This document shows positions 11,390-23,544 of a stretch of 64,000 bases of DNA, piece after piece. The stretch comes from Sipunculus nudus (lineage: Eukaryota; Annelida; Sipuncula; Golfingiida; Sipunculidae), in contig CM049314.1 of the NCBI GenBank assembly GCA_026874595.1, positions 25,367,729-25,431,728 of the forward strand. Reading direction: 5' to 3'. The number at the start of each line of letters is the position of its first letter. The stretch's first letter is position 1. Made by a program: the position numbers and the translations under genes. Under the pieces are notes generated by a model, which searched no databases, was not told where the DNA came from, and saw only the letters and a list, made by a program, of their open reading frames with translations.

Positions 11390-11393
11390 GTAT

Positions 11394-11970
11394 CACAGCA
11401 TCATTTTGCGAGTCAGCACCTTAGCTCTAGAAACAATGCTTCATCATGTAAGATCACTGTCAAATATATTTTTGAGGAACCTCATGTCATAATGTAAGAT
11501 CAAGGGGCCTGAGAGGCTGTTACTTATATAAATGATATCAGTGTTATTATGCTTCAGTTCAATAAAAACAAAGCCTTTGCGATTGGGTTCATGAAGCGCG
11601 CACAGTTATCAGTCATGAAAACGTTACGTCTGGAGACCGGAAGTAGAACATGTCTCGAGCTCACGCAAGTTCACGCACTTGTAGCCATGACAACATGACA
11701 CTCAGGCCTTCGGAAAAAAAAACTGATAGGGCCTGGAGTCATGATGGCAGTCACAACAGAACGCCCATTCTAAGGGTCTGATCAAAATATTTGCTGTATG
11801 GTATTATTTGGCATCACAGGCTTATATAGTCGCATTATAATGTGCTAAATATTGAAGAAAAAATGTTATTACACAAAAATAATTACAATTATTACCTCCT
11901 TTCATCACTGTGGCACTGATTCACGTGAAGCGGTACTTCTCATTCAAAACTAAATGTGTCATGGCGCGGT
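11394..11970. other. spacer with no recognised feature
   Basis: No coding signal, and no repeat recognised apart from scattered CCGGAAGT-like words. Confidence 0.5.
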
Positions 11971-12390
11971 CGTGTATGTAAACTTGGAAGTCGGAAGCCG
12001 GAAGCCGGAAACCAACGAAAGCAGTTTAAAACATATACAAAATGCTAACGCTTCAATACCGTTTTGTTTTTTCCCCCGATAAAATAAGATCTTTTTTTAT
12101 CATTCTGTGAAGAATAATAGTTATCCATTGTTTAATCTGAACGTTATGGAAGATTTTGTGCTCGGAAGCCATCTCGGAAGTCAGTCAGAAGTGCTTGGAT
12201 GTTATCCAATGTGTATAACTCGGAAGTCACAGAGACGCACTGTGCCCAAAATGCAGTTTCATTATAATTATAGTTGCATGCATATATTAAAATTGCTTAT
12301 GCATGATTCTGCTTTTAATGAGTGTATAATGCAATACATAATACATAATCAGAAAACTATAAGTTCTTATTTATTTTTATTTGTAAATTT

Positions 12391-12443
<53 letters not shown>

Positions 12444-14030
12444 TCGGTGTTATTATCGAGTAAAGTGTGATAACGGAAATACTTCCTCTCTCATTATACT
12501 AGTATATATTTGGATGCTCTCTCAGTGAAGTAAATCACCAATTTATGAATTGGAAAGTAATAAATATAATAATGAAATTGCTAGGGAATAAAAAAAGTAA
12601 TCTGGAAAAGAAATGAAAATTAAAAGATATTACGTCTGAACGGGCTTGCACCCTCTATGGATGCACCACTGAATAATTATAATTAACCCTTGTACGGCAT
12701 TAAAAATACAGTTATAAATTACGACGTCATTCAAAATAAAATATAGTTATATATTTTCCATAAGTTGAACAAATATGAAAATTCAATATATCCCAGAAGG
12801 TCATCGCTGGAACAAACATACATGTATCATATGCAAAACGAAATGTCTTTCAATATGTTAGAGTTCAACAATATTTAAAAAAAAATGTTACATTTATATC
12901 TTAGTAGTGGAATACAACAGTCCAGATAATATATAACATACTAATACATGTATTATTATAAAATCTGATCGATTTACGAATTTAAGCAAATATTTTTTTA
13001 AAACTAAAATTAATTCTTTTTCAAGTTTTTGACTCTTTCTTTCAAACTTTATCAATCTCGATATTTATATTATATTAATTCCACTCCTGATGTTTCAACA
13101 TCACATTTCAACTTCGAATATATGGATGTTTATTAATATATTAAAGTATGTTTGCAACTGATTGCATGATAAGGGCATATAACCAGAATGTGCTCCCTTC
13201 AACTTCATATTACTGTACGATTACAAGGATCTCGATAAGAAATTACAATTTTGTTTACATAATATATATATAAATGCAACCGGACCATGAAATGTAAAAT
13301 ATAATTTGGCATAAAAATTTTTACATAATAGATAAGAGTCTAAGAGATTCATAATCCTGATGAATTTTTTTTGTCAATGGAAGAGGAAAATGTTTTTCAA
13401 TTTATACATTAAAAATAAAATATTTTGTTCGAAACAACTTGTAAAAACATTAACTGGACGGTTCTTTGGTTCTGTCAAATTTTCTGTTTAAGTCTCTATG
13501 ATATTATCAGGGTGATTTTTATAGGGGCACATGTATAAAATATTATCAAAACCTTTATTTTTTTCATGTTTCCATCAACAAAAAATGCGGTAACAGCGTA
13601 AAATATTGATGAGTTAAAATAATCTTGTTTTACAAAATGAAATAAAATATCAATATAATATATTATTTAAAAAAAAGCATCATGAATGTTACAAAACAGA
13701 TTGAATTTATGAAAAAATACATGATACTGAAGAAACTGAAAATGCTTGACATGTTTGCTGACGATATGATGACCAGTGCATTTGCCATTACTGGCTTCCG
13801 AGTTTTACACATTTGGACCATAACCGGGCATTTCCGAGCAAAAAAATAGTCATTAACTTCGGATGGATAACTTTGATTATTTTACATGATGATAGAAAAG
13901 ACCTTATTCTATCAATTAAAATAAAAAGGTACTTTCCATTGATGTAGTAGCATTTTAATTATGCTTCGAACATTACTTTAAAAAAAGTCCTTGCTTCCGA
14001 CTTCGGACTTCCGAGTTTTACACATAGCCG
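11971..14030. mobile_element. foldback element with ~250-bp inverted arms
   Basis: Left arm 11971-12230 aligns with the reverse complement of right arm 13791-14030. Shared blocks in order include a GTAAA...GGAAGTC(C/G)GAAG block at the outer ends, AAAATGCTA, GATAGAATAAG/GATAAAATAAG, AGTTATCCAT, TTTGTGCTCGGAA/TTTTTGCTCGGAA and ATGTGTAWAACTCGGAAG. The arms have drifted with small gaps. The 1.56-kb interior is AT-rich, has no transposase and contains a (TA)n tract. Long diverged inverted arms without coding suggest an old non-autonomous DNA transposon. The superfamily is not assignable and target duplications were not found. Confidence 0.65.
12395..12441. repeat. (TA)n microsatellite
   Basis: About 23 TA units inside the foldback element. 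Confidence 0.95.
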
Positions 14031-14211
14031 TTTGGAAATCCCCTACCGGAAGTTATGATTCTCCCGCTGACAGACGTGAAGACGAGTTTTTCGAGTAAAA
14101 CCAGCCTCGGAATTAAAAACTGCTGCACGTTTACACGTAAGTCAACCGTGGATGTAATAATTATTATTTTCCCCAACAGAATAACGTCACTTTTTGTCTT
14201 AACTCAGGAAA

Positions 14212-14370
14212 ATGACAGTTCGAGAAGTGGATGAAAATGAAAAAGTAGTGTCAGAAATAGCGTGCACATCTGCACATACTAGAATTGATGCGAACCCAAT
14301 AGCTTGTACTGTCACCCCATCGTCTTCAGTTCATCTAAAATCGACGTTTGGGGTGACAAGCTGTCGCTAA
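14212..14370 (+). CDS. possible small ORF or exon, unknown
   Basis: A 52-residue frame begins MTVREVDENEKVVSEIACTS, preceded by an acceptor-like pyrimidine-AG (ends 14206). The composition is charged and looks coding. No family is recognised. Near its end an imperfect inverted repeat (AGCTTGT...TCACCCCA with TGGGGTGACAAGCT) overlaps the frame, which may instead mean this is part of a repeat. Confidence 0.2.
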   Translation: MTVREVDENEKVVSEIACTSAHTRIDANPIACTVTPSSSVHLKSTFGVTSCR

Positions 14371-14652
14371 CGCACTTGGTGAACGAGACTTACGCTCCCT
14401 ATAATCGTGTGACTGGGAAATAAAATAATATTCTGTTTACATATTAAATTAATTATCTGGAAAAAAATAAATTAATGGCAGTTTTACTTGGAAGTTTTCA
14501 AAACTTTACTAGTTTATTTCATGTAATTATGTGAAGTATATTTTGGTAATTTTTCGTATATTTAACAAAGTATATAAAATGTTTAGTAAATTTGAATTTT
14601 GAGAGGTTTTGGAGTAAGTAAATATGGACATCAGCTATATATGTACATATAG

Positions 14653-14690
<38 letters not shown>

Positions 14691-15570
14691 GGGTTGTGCT
14701 TTTTATCATATTATCATATTTATCATAAGTTATTAGCATAAAGTGCCTTAAATTTTGTCCAACTTTGCACATTTTTTTCTTGTAGGTATTGTTGATTTAT
14801 TTTCAAGGCATATATACATAAGGATTCGATCTCTTACAATCGAAATTTGCATAACTGATTAAAAAGTGTAGCTTTTATTCAAGTTTACAAACACCATGTT
14901 AAGTATTGTTTACATCATGCCAACCCGTGACCAGTACAGGGGTGTGCGGCAGCCCGCACCTGCCCAAACTTTATGAAACCACTTAACTCCTTTTGCTCAG
15001 TTGAGGTACATTTCCCCTTTGCTATCTCCCTCCATGGACTGGATGCATAAACAAAGGTTGAATGTTGTAATTTTCTGTGTTAACTCAATGAATTTGCTTA
15101 ATTTCATTATTCAATTGAAATTCAGAAATATTTATAATAATTAGGCATGATATTGTTTCTCTCCATCCAACCAAGAGTGTATTTTCCTGAATCGAAATAG
15201 TTATTATTCCTCGAAATTACTTAGTCTTTTATTTAAGTTAATAAAATTAAGCATGTACATTAAACTGAGAACTCTAATATGCAAGACAATAGTGATCAAT
15301 GGAATAATCTAGTTGATTCAGTTTTAACACTTTATGATTAAAAAAAGATAACATCTGTGTGTTTATAGATTGACATGATATGGGCAAAACTAAGGATAAA
15401 TATTGATGCAATTTATACTTCTCCCCTCAAATTGAGAGGTTGATACAACTTATAATTTCAATGTTTAAGTTTTTTTTATTGACTGTATTAATTTTCCTTA
15501 ATAATAATTTTCATTCGGTTCATAATTTCAAAGCTTTGTATTTATATATTAATTTGAATATATATATATA

Positions 15571-15615
<45 letters not shown>

Positions 15616-16198
15616 ATTAAATATATATATTTTAAATAGATATATATAAAATAGATATAATTATTGATTAAATTTTTTAAAGGTGTTATATCCATATATT
15701 TTATCATATTTTATTTTTTTAACTTTATCAAATTTAAAATGTGATACAATATATGGACACAATACAAGTACTAATTGACACATTTTTATGTTTAATAATG
15801 AAAGAGCTCAACATTATCTTTTGAAAGTATTTGCCCAGTGGGGCAAGTAACAAATAGCTTTTACTTGCCCTTCATGAATTTTTACTTGTCCTACAAATAT
15901 TATTTGTATTCAAGAACACAAGTATCCCTTTTCAAGCCTTTACTTGGGTAAAGGTGTATGTTGGACCTACTTGCCCGACTCAAGTAGGAGGAGAGTTCTA
16001 GTTGCCCTTCCACTATTTTCCTTGACTATCACGTTCCCCGGGCAAGCGGTTAACCTTTAGTGTTGAACCCCGAATGTCATACAGAAAACAAGTAATTAAA
16101 ATTCCAGTTTTTTATGTAGGAGTGTTCTGCCAGCTATATTCTAAGTTATCAATAAGCATTTTTAAGTTATTAACAAGTTAATTTGTAATAGCTTTAAT
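14371..16198. other. AT-rich spacer with microsatellites
   Basis: Contains (TA)n at 14656-14688 and a degenerate TA block at about 15555-15655. No gene is seen. The ACTTGCCC repeat region at 15833-16035 is listed separately. Confidence 0.5.
15833..16035. repeat. ACTTGCCC-rich segment
   Basis: The word ACTTGCCC or its complement recurs: GGGCAAGT near 15841, ACTTGCCC near 15867 and 15969, ACTTGTCC near 15888, GGGCAAGC near 16040. The clustering suggests a dispersed repeat fragment. No frame is open. Confidence 0.35.
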
Positions 16199-16516
16199 CT
16201 TAGGCCAAAAAAATAACAGATATGGTTCTCAGGCACCGCCCGCGTCAATTTTAACCCCCGCACCAAACATTTTTATTTTGATTTTCATCTTTTAAGAAGA
16301 TAAATAATACAATGTTGATACGATTTCCTTTATTATGTAGTGCTTTTACCTGTTTAGCAAAAAAAAACTGTTATTTTCGATCTATTCCTTGGTAATATGA
16401 CATTTTTACCGAAACAAACAAAAAAGGTAAAAAATAAAATACCGCCCGCCCGCATTGATTTCTGAAAAAAAGTGCCTTAGAACCATACCTTTTATTTATT
16501 TTTTTTTTGGCCTTAA
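16199..16516. mobile_element. MITE with ~36-bp terminal inverted repeats
   Basis: The left end TTAGGCCAAAAAAATAAC...TATGGTTCTCAGGCAC matches the reverse complement of the right end, GTGCCTTAGAACCATA...TTTTTTGGCCTTAA. The element is 318 bp, non-coding, with CG-rich blocks (ACCGCCCGC) just inside both ends. A related copy lies at about 19706-20151. Confidence 0.65.
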
Positions 16517-16805
16517 GGATCATATATATTAAAGCCATGAGAGCAGGTACATTTTGAATCTATCTGTTGGGGTTTCTAAATGAAATAAAATTCTTGAAAT
16601 AAAAGATTGAGATAAACTTATAAAATAGTGTATACTTTGTAGGTATAAATAAAATTAAATTAAACCCATCAGGAATTATAATTTGATAACATATGAGCCA
16701 AATATTTGATAAATATAGGTGCAATTTAAAATTGTTGATTCTGAATCAAGTTATATTTTTAGATATTGATTGTTTTGCAAATAAATTAAATATATATTTT
16801 TTGGG

Positions 16806-17260
16806 GTAATCTCTCATGTGAGAGATCCAACACATAGATCAGCCCATAGTCTGGAATTGATAGATACCAGGTTAAATTGTGACTTCGAAATGACTAACGT
16901 AAAGACTGTTGAATACATTTAAGATCAATCTACAACTGATGTTCGAGAAGGTGGAAGATTTTAGGAAAACCATTACTTTTCGCAAGATTAAGTCTATAAA
17001 TATTGCAGAATGTAAGCAGCACATTATGAATAGTGGTTTACTGAATTATGATAAAAAAGATATGGATTAATTGGCAGGTACATATACTTCTCCACTTTCT
17101 AACATATTTAACAAAAACACCCCTCTGCTCACGAAAACTGTAAATTTGATAGAAAAAAAAGGAGCGGTATACATCAGAGCTGAAACAATTAAAGAAGGCA
17201 AAACGTATTGCTGAGAATACAGGGAAAAAGAACCAATCCGGTAAAAAATTTTGTTCTTTT
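16806..17260 (+). pseudogene. LINE fragment: endonuclease C-terminus and linker to RT (CR1/L2/Jockey type)
   Basis: Too broken for a long frame, but translated pieces are characteristic. SHVRDPTHRSAHSLELI matches the endonuclease segment before the SDH box, followed by CDFEMTNVKTVEYI. After a frame change come VEDFRKTITFRKIKSINIAE and LLTKTVNL, then a basic region where these LINEs have the RxxPWYxxE linker. At least one stop and several shifts are present, and neither the front of the endonuclease nor the RT is seen. The clade is inferred from resemblance only. Confidence 0.6.
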
Positions 17261-17490
17261 CAAATCATCTTATGTAGATTTCTCGTACACAAGATTGGTG
17301 CAGCCACTGACAATCATGTATTAAAAAATACATAAATTTATGCATTTATCTGAGTATCAGCCTAAAATTTTGCTTTTCCATTGATTAAGGATGGCATTGT
17401 ACACTGCCAAAAATGTTTTCTTATAACAAGAAAGGCAAACTCACAATTAGATACTAATGCTTGGGACAATTGCAAGTAAAACATTCTTTT
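17261..17490. other. spacer between LINE fragment and tandem repeat
   Basis: No recognised feature. Confidence 0.4.
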
Positions 17491-18200
17491 AAAAAAAACT
17501 ATTAAAATGGGGTCATGACCTTTTCTTATAGAGTGACCTTGACCTTGAATAAGTTTATTTCGGAGAAAATCGCACCAATAAATTCTTAAATATCTAAGGA
17601 AATCTTGCATTGATTGAGAAAAAAAAACAAGTTGACCGAAGATCATGTAGAGTGTTGTCATGTGCCGGAAATTGGTGGCGCCACTTATTATCCTTTTCTT
17701 GTTTTTTTTTTTTGCCGTTTATTACCCCGTCAATGCCACTTGACAGTACCATGAGCATTATAAGTCACATACTAAGGGATAAATTTCTTTATATTATGCA
17801 GACACATAGATATTGATTATTGGATGATGTGTATTGAAATTTGGGTCATGACCTTTCCTACGAGAGTGATCTTGACCTTGAACATGTGCCATATATCGTA
17901 CAAATCACACAAGATCATAAATATCTCAATAAGGGATGCATGGATTGATCCAAAAATTAAATTGACGAAATTCCTTGGATTGTTTTGTGGTTTGCAGAAG
18001 ACAGATGGCGCCACCTTTTCTTTTCTTTTTCTCTAATTTGTTTTGCACCATTTAATGCCCCCATAGTCAGACTAATGGACAGATTTCTTTCATATTATGC
18101 ATGTACATAGATATGGGTTATGGGATAACGTTTATTAAAATTGGGGTCATAACCATTCCTTTGAGTGTGGCCTTGACCTTGAATATTTCCATATTTGGAG
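17491..18200. repeat. tandem repeat, ~310-340-bp unit, carrying TGACCTTGACCTT
   Basis: Units restart at GGGGTCATGACC (about 17507), GGGTCATGACC (17842) and GGGGTCATAACC (18142). Each is followed 20-30 bp later by TGACCTTGACCTTGA or a one-base variant (17534, 17867, 18168). Units 1 and 2 also share GGCGCCAC then a T-rich run, a TTTATTACCCC/TTTAATGCCCC block, and TTTCTTTATATTATGC/TTTCTTTCATATTATGC. About 2.2 copies are present and diverged. No frame is conserved. Confidence 0.7.
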
Positions 18201-18734
18201 AAAAATATTGTTTCTCAAGTAGATAGATGTATCTATTTGTAAATCAAAATGAAAGATGTCAGATGATAAGTTGATGAAGCAGTTTGAAAACCTGTGACCA
18301 TTACCTTCACTTTCAAGGTCAAATCTGCCAATATATAGGATTTTTGTGAACCTCATAACTTTGAAGTATCTTCAAATGTGACAAGTCTAGTTTCTCTATG
18401 GATTTCCTTTGTCCTTGTGTAATGAGTAAAATCACACATATCTAATTTTCATTCATATTTGTCATGACTATCCACTGAACATGACACGTGGTGCCACATA
18501 TGAAGCATTAGTAGATAGCGATCACAAGACATGTACTATTTAAAAGGTTTTATTGTCAACGTTGGGTTATACTTTGGCATGTCTGATACCAGAAAACTGA
18601 GGGATCCCACATGCCTTACTTGGCCCATCCCCTTTTGATTCGACAGACATGCGTATTCACTCGTAGACTAGTTTTAAACCAGTAAATGTAATGTGTCATT
18701 AAAATTTGGGCTTATTACCAGAAATGGTATTTTT
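18201..18734. other. spacer
   Basis: No gene recognised. It contains another AAGGTCA half-site near 18315, possibly a tail of the repeat. Confidence 0.4.
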
Positions 18735-19448
18735 TTTTAAGCTCAGCTAACTGAAATTATCTGAGCTATAGCGATCACTCTTTGTCCATAGTCCTTTCGT
18801 CTGATTGTCTGTCCGTCTGTCTGTCTATCCGCTAATAGGGTACAAATCATAACTGTTTCTAAGTGAACATCCATGGAGGATAATAAACACAATTTCCTTT
18901 GAAAACTGAAATTAGGTCACCGCGACCTATATCCTCCGAGCTACGGGACTTGTAAATGCCCCCAGAATAATTATAAATTTGTTACAAAACCTTCAGTATC
19001 TTGATAATTAATGCATTGATTGCCATGATTCTTTCCATACATATTGTTCAAATCTTTATACTTCCGAATTTTTACGCATTTTTACAAATCTTTAGACATT
19101 TTGAGACCTTCCATTTGGCCAAGAATCTTCTAACGAAGCATCCAAGGAGTTTCTGGGCAATTTTTGTCAAACTTTAAACTAGGTCTTGATGACCTATATT
19201 CTTTGAAAAAAATTTGACTTTGAGCAGCCTGACAGTTAGAAAGGACACAATTTGTACCCTTTAGAACTAGAAACTTCTAACTGTACATCCAGGGAGGTCA
19301 TTGGAAAATCTGGAAAACTTCTGGCCGAAAACATGAGTTAGAGCATCGAGAGAGTCAGACGGGGCATAAGGTGTATCCATGTGGCTTATAATCTTCTGGA
19401 GATGACTTCATGGAGGTCCTAGGTAAATGTCCTTGGAAATATGAAATT

Positions 19449-19463
19449 AGGTCACCATGACCT
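19449..19463. promoter_or_regulatory. perfect AGGTCAnnnTGACCT palindrome (ERE-like)
   Basis: AGGTCA-CCA-TGACCT, identical to the consensus oestrogen-response element (inverted repeat, 3-bp spacer). One-mismatch versions lie at 18914-18928 and 19181-19195 in sister modules. Function is not shown; it may be only a repeat feature. Confidence 0.5.
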
Positions 19464-19601
19464 ATATTCTGTGACCTGTAGGAAAAAAAAACCCCTAGTT
19501 TGAGCATCCTAGAAGTCAGGTGTGCATTAACAATTTGTAAGCCCTAGAATCTCCTTATATATCCACGATAGTCTTGGGCAAGATTCCTGGAACCTGAAAT
19601 T

Positions 19602-19616
19602 AGGTCATAATGACCT
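19602..19616. promoter_or_regulatory. perfect AGGTCAnnnTGACCT palindrome (ERE-like), second site
   Basis: AGGTCA-TAA-TGACCT, with the same flanks (GAAATT before, ATATTC after) as the site at 19449. The spacer differs while both half-sites are kept. Confidence 0.5.
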
Positions 19617-19705
19617 ATATTCGCCAAAGAACTGGCCAAAAAAATAATTTTGAACAACCAGACAGTCAGACAAGACACAAATTAAAACTGTTATGCAAAA
19701 AGAAA

Positions 19706-20151
19706 AAAAGCTAGGGTTCTCGGGCACCGGGTGCATCAATTTCAACCTCCCCCCCCCCCCCCCCCAAATTAACAATTTTTATTTTGATTTCCAATAGAAA
19801 CTTACCAATATTGAGCTCCAGCTGCTCGGACATTTCTTTCAATGTAAATACATTAGAGCCTCAGAAAAACTTCATTGACTAGAATATTTTTTTTTAAGCT
19901 TTTACTTTCAAATTTCAGAATTTGACAGATTAAATGTATATATATATAATATACCGATTGTGAAAAGTAAATCAAATGTTCTTACAAGAAAGAAATATGC
20001 CATGGTCAAACTTGGGCAAAATTTAAGGTTCTAATTTTATATTTTTGCCAATATTTAAAAAAAATAACAGATTTTGATCTAATTTTTTGGTATACAATTA
20101 CATTTTGATCAATTAAATTTGTATTACTGAAAAAAAAGTCCCTAGCTTTAA
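19706..20151. mobile_element. second copy of the 16199 MITE family, nested
   Basis: The start GGTTCTCGGGCACCG...ATCAATTT then TTTTTATTTTGATTT parallels 16224-16283. The right end GAAAAAAAAGTCCCTAGC parallels 16464-16480. Short AGCTAGGG/CCCTAGCT termini are seen. It includes a C17 run at 19749-19765. Boundaries are approximate. Confidence 0.4.
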
Positions 20152-20576
20152 CACTTTTTCTCTCAAGTGACCAAATATCTTTCCAGATTTTTTACAAAGT
20201 CCATTATGTTTGGGGCCATAACTTTTTAAAATTTTACAATACTGACTTAATTTCTGGCATGTACATAGGAACTATATGGAGAAATATTTATGGTAAATAT
20301 GAAAAAAGAGATGAGTGGTTTTGATATTAGGCAGTCCTGAAGTGTGTAAAAAGATTTTTAATTAAAAAAATTGAGGTTTTCACTTAATATCTCGAAGGAA
20401 CAAAGTCCTATTGACCCAATATTCGGCATGGTAGGAGATTTTGGGGACATTTAACTGTATGCCGAAATTAAGATTCATAGGTCCAATGGTGTCGAAACGT
20501 GCCAGTCTTACGGACGGACGACGGACAATGGACCACGACTATAGCTCAGATGACTTATAGTCAGCTGAGCTAAAAA

Positions 20577-23408
20577 TTATTTCTGAGCGAGCTTAAATTA
20601 TCATCATACAGTCATTGCGCAAAATCACTAATAGACATTACAACACATACCTCCACATATATCAGAGGTACTGCCGTGAGAGGGATTTGGATCATATTTG
20701 TCCTACTTAAGCTCAAGCAATTGCCTTTTACCTCAACGCTATAAAAATTGGCTTAGGCTACAGTGCACTCAACACTGCCAGTCAACAGTTATCCAACCAG
20801 TTAATGGACTAGCCTTTGGAAACCACCCTGCAGTCAGCAGGTTCTTAAGAGGGGTATTACAAGTCATCCCCATAACGTGTGTAACCTTGAATGCAGTAGT
20901 GGTCTTATCCTACTTGAAAAAAAAAAACTTTCACCAGTGAAATCATTATTCCTTAAGGACTTGCCACTTAAATTGTTATCTTGGTTGCATAGGCACCGGA
21001 TAGGCGGCTGTTTGTCGTAATAGTTATGTCTGAATAGATAAGCGGAACAAAAAAGCTTAGGGGCAGTAAATATATACTGTTTATCACTATTAAAAGTTGA
21101 CTTTGAATAAAGCATATCGATATGAACATCTTTACACCTCACAGTACATGAACATTCATAAACAGTGCTAAACGAATTAACATTCATACGGACAGAACCA
21201 TCAAACTTGCAGGCAGGTCACGCCCATCTACCCTCACCAAGTACTATAACAAACCTATTTCAACTGAACAACCTTAATTAATGCACGTTCTCTGAATATC
21301 TCGCATGATCTTGTAAGACGAGATGTGAGACAGAATTCCAAAAGTAAACAAAACTTACCTATGCTGAAGTTTTATGAGAATTCTGTCTATCCTTGTGCTT
21401 GTAGAGATCATGTGCCCTCCCTTTTATTGATTCAGCTTAAGGACAGTTTTTCCCAACACGAACTTAATTTACATATTGTTACGGAACCTTATATAAACAG
21501 ATCACGTATGGGTGATGAACACAAATTTTGTAATGGAGATAAAAAAATCAGATTTTGTAACACTAGGCAGCGTGAAATGTCTAGGGGAATGAACAAAGAA
21601 GTCAGTGTTTTTTTTTGTTAACAAATAACTATAATTTATTCTTAAAACAACCCTAACATTACAATACACTAAATCAATACAATTATACAGTAAAACAGCG
21701 GTATAACAACAAGTAAATACAATCACATAGAAAATAATGTGCACAGTACCTGGATACCAACACCATCACAACGATAAGTCCTTTAAATGTAAACTCTCGG
21801 AGAATTACAGTCCGGTATAAAGCTCTTGCAACAATCCAGAAAGTAAACTGAAGTCCAAATGCATAAAATCAGGAGAAAGTCTTTGAAAATCTATAATTGC
21901 CGCATTCGTCGGATAAGGTCCTGACACACGCTTCTGCGTCCGCAGGAATCTGCACCGCTGCTCTCTCTGCCCTCCCGTTCTAAAAAAAAAACAGCCCCCT
22001 TATATACCTTCAAGCCCCTAGCCGAGAATTTTCCACTTATACATTAAAGAAATGCTCTGTTTTTTTCCTGAAAGAAATTCAGAGAATGGTCTGTGAAAAG
22101 GTTCAAGACTCCGGCTAACAGGCAGTTTACCATATAATTTTAGATTATTCTCGTCTTGACTTGATAACCTGACGACTATAGTAAAAATATTTATATCGGA
22201 TTTAAGACTATCGGTTTGTTGAATGGTAATGAATGTCACAAGCACTGCACTTGTTATTATTGTGCATATATCATATATGTTATTAAAACACAATATGCGT
22301 GATAGCACCCATTCAAATAATAATAGTCATATACATTTTCATAAGTCCATTTCCTTTTTTTGTAAAACGTCTTAAGTCGGAACGTTTTGTAGAAAATAAG
22401 TTTCCTTTATAAGACAGCATTACACTTCAGTATATAACAAGAGTGAGTGTCTGTAATCTTAAGGTTGCACATAAAAACATGCCTTGAGACTTAGATACCC
22501 ATGAATGCGACCCTTTTTATGTACACAAGACAGCGTTACTATGCCGTTCACACGTATTATCTACGCATTGTTATTTTAGGGTTTTGTGTGGATTCAATCG
22601 TCATAAGCTGGTGTAACTATCTTTAGTTTTACATACGACGCACATGTGAAGCAGAGTCACTGAGGTTATCAAGGGTACGCTTGTGGTTGTTTACTCAAGA
22701 CAGCAAGGATCTCTTCCTAAAAAATCAAGACTTTGCCCATGAGTAAATACGTTGGTCCCCACTTAATAGCAACTTTTATATGTAAGGACCATGATAAGTG
22801 GAGAGTTCTATTTAGCTAAACTCAGAATGGTAGCAACCCTGAAACTTCAAGAAAAGTGGAAAAGAAACCTAGTAATTATCTGCAGCTATCATACTTAACT
22901 AAAATCATTTAGTGCTGAAGGAACTGAGAAAAATACGGAACCATTGTCCATCCTGACATATACTGTTGTATATAGGTCTGCAAATTATTTTGACTTTACT
23001 AGCTGCTACAAATTAATAAGAACCAATAAACTACTTATAAATGTCTCTGTAGTTAGTTTGTCGGTGACTAGAAATAGTTGATAAGTACTTTTAATTTCAG
23101 CCAAGTATTTCATACGAATAAAATTAAAAATAGATCTGAAATGTATAGAACCTCTAATCTGCAGTATCATTAAAATTACCGAAAAGAGATGACAGGGGTA
23201 CAGTATATTCTTGACACTGTAGGAATTTCACCGGCTACTGACAATTTCTCTCAGAAGGAATAAAATCTCATGAATCGATCATTTTTTGGCAATTCCCACC
23301 GACAGCATGCGGAATTAGAATTTATAATTTGTTTTTTTTTTTTTATTGTAACTTCCGTTAAATGCAGCCAAAATTAAATAATAGGTAATTTTATTGGTTT
23401 AACACGGC
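20577..23408. other. spacer with no recognised gene
   Basis: Several 60-100-codon frames exist on both strands but none shows a domain, splice borders or a paralogue. A possible LTR-like segment at 21617-22006 is listed separately. Confidence 0.45.
21617..22006 (-). other. possible LTR-like promoter/poly(A) unit on the minus strand
   Basis: Read on the minus strand, TATATAAG (22006-21999) is followed ~30 bp later by a GC-rich transcript-like start. About 360 bp further comes AATAAA (21640-21635), then a TTGTTAACA end. This spacing resembles the R-U5 part of an LTR. No second LTR, PBS or coding region was found, so it could equally be unrelated sequence. Confidence 0.2.
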
Positions 23409-23423
23409 TACCACGGAACCAAT
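23409..23423. repeat. left target-site duplication of the RTE element
   Basis: TACCACGGAACCAAT, identical to 26636-26650. Confidence 0.85.
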
Positions 23424-23544
23424 AACTCCGCCTGGGTGACACCTCTAGAGGGAGAGCCTTGCCGGTCCCAAGCCCGGAAGAAGGAGGAGGGTTGGGCAAG
23501 GGGTTAACCACCCCTTCCCGTAAAAAATCCTGGTTACGGAAACC

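Larger units (their letters stand above)
18735..20576 (+). mobile_element. terminal-inverted-repeat element (AGCTCAGCTGACT family), full copy
   Basis: The left end TTAAGCTCAGCTAACT...CTGAGCTATAG at 18738-18772 matches the reverse complement of the right end ATAGCTCAG...AGTCAGCTGAGCTAAAAA at 20541-20576. Both ends are followed inside by GGAC/GTCC-rich words (TTTGTCC, CCGTC). The interior has no transposase. It holds at least four degenerate modules, each centred on GAAATTAGGTCA...TGACCTATATTC or a variant. Other copies or ends of the family occur at 36300-37146 (opposite strand), 46480-46793 and 51622-51700. A nested MITE-like insert lies at about 19706-20151. Target duplication unresolved. 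Confidence 0.7.

Noticed and set aside
20698-21621. Overlapping 80-107-codon frames on both strands
   Set aside because: No domain, splice border or paralogue, and the two strands overlap each other.
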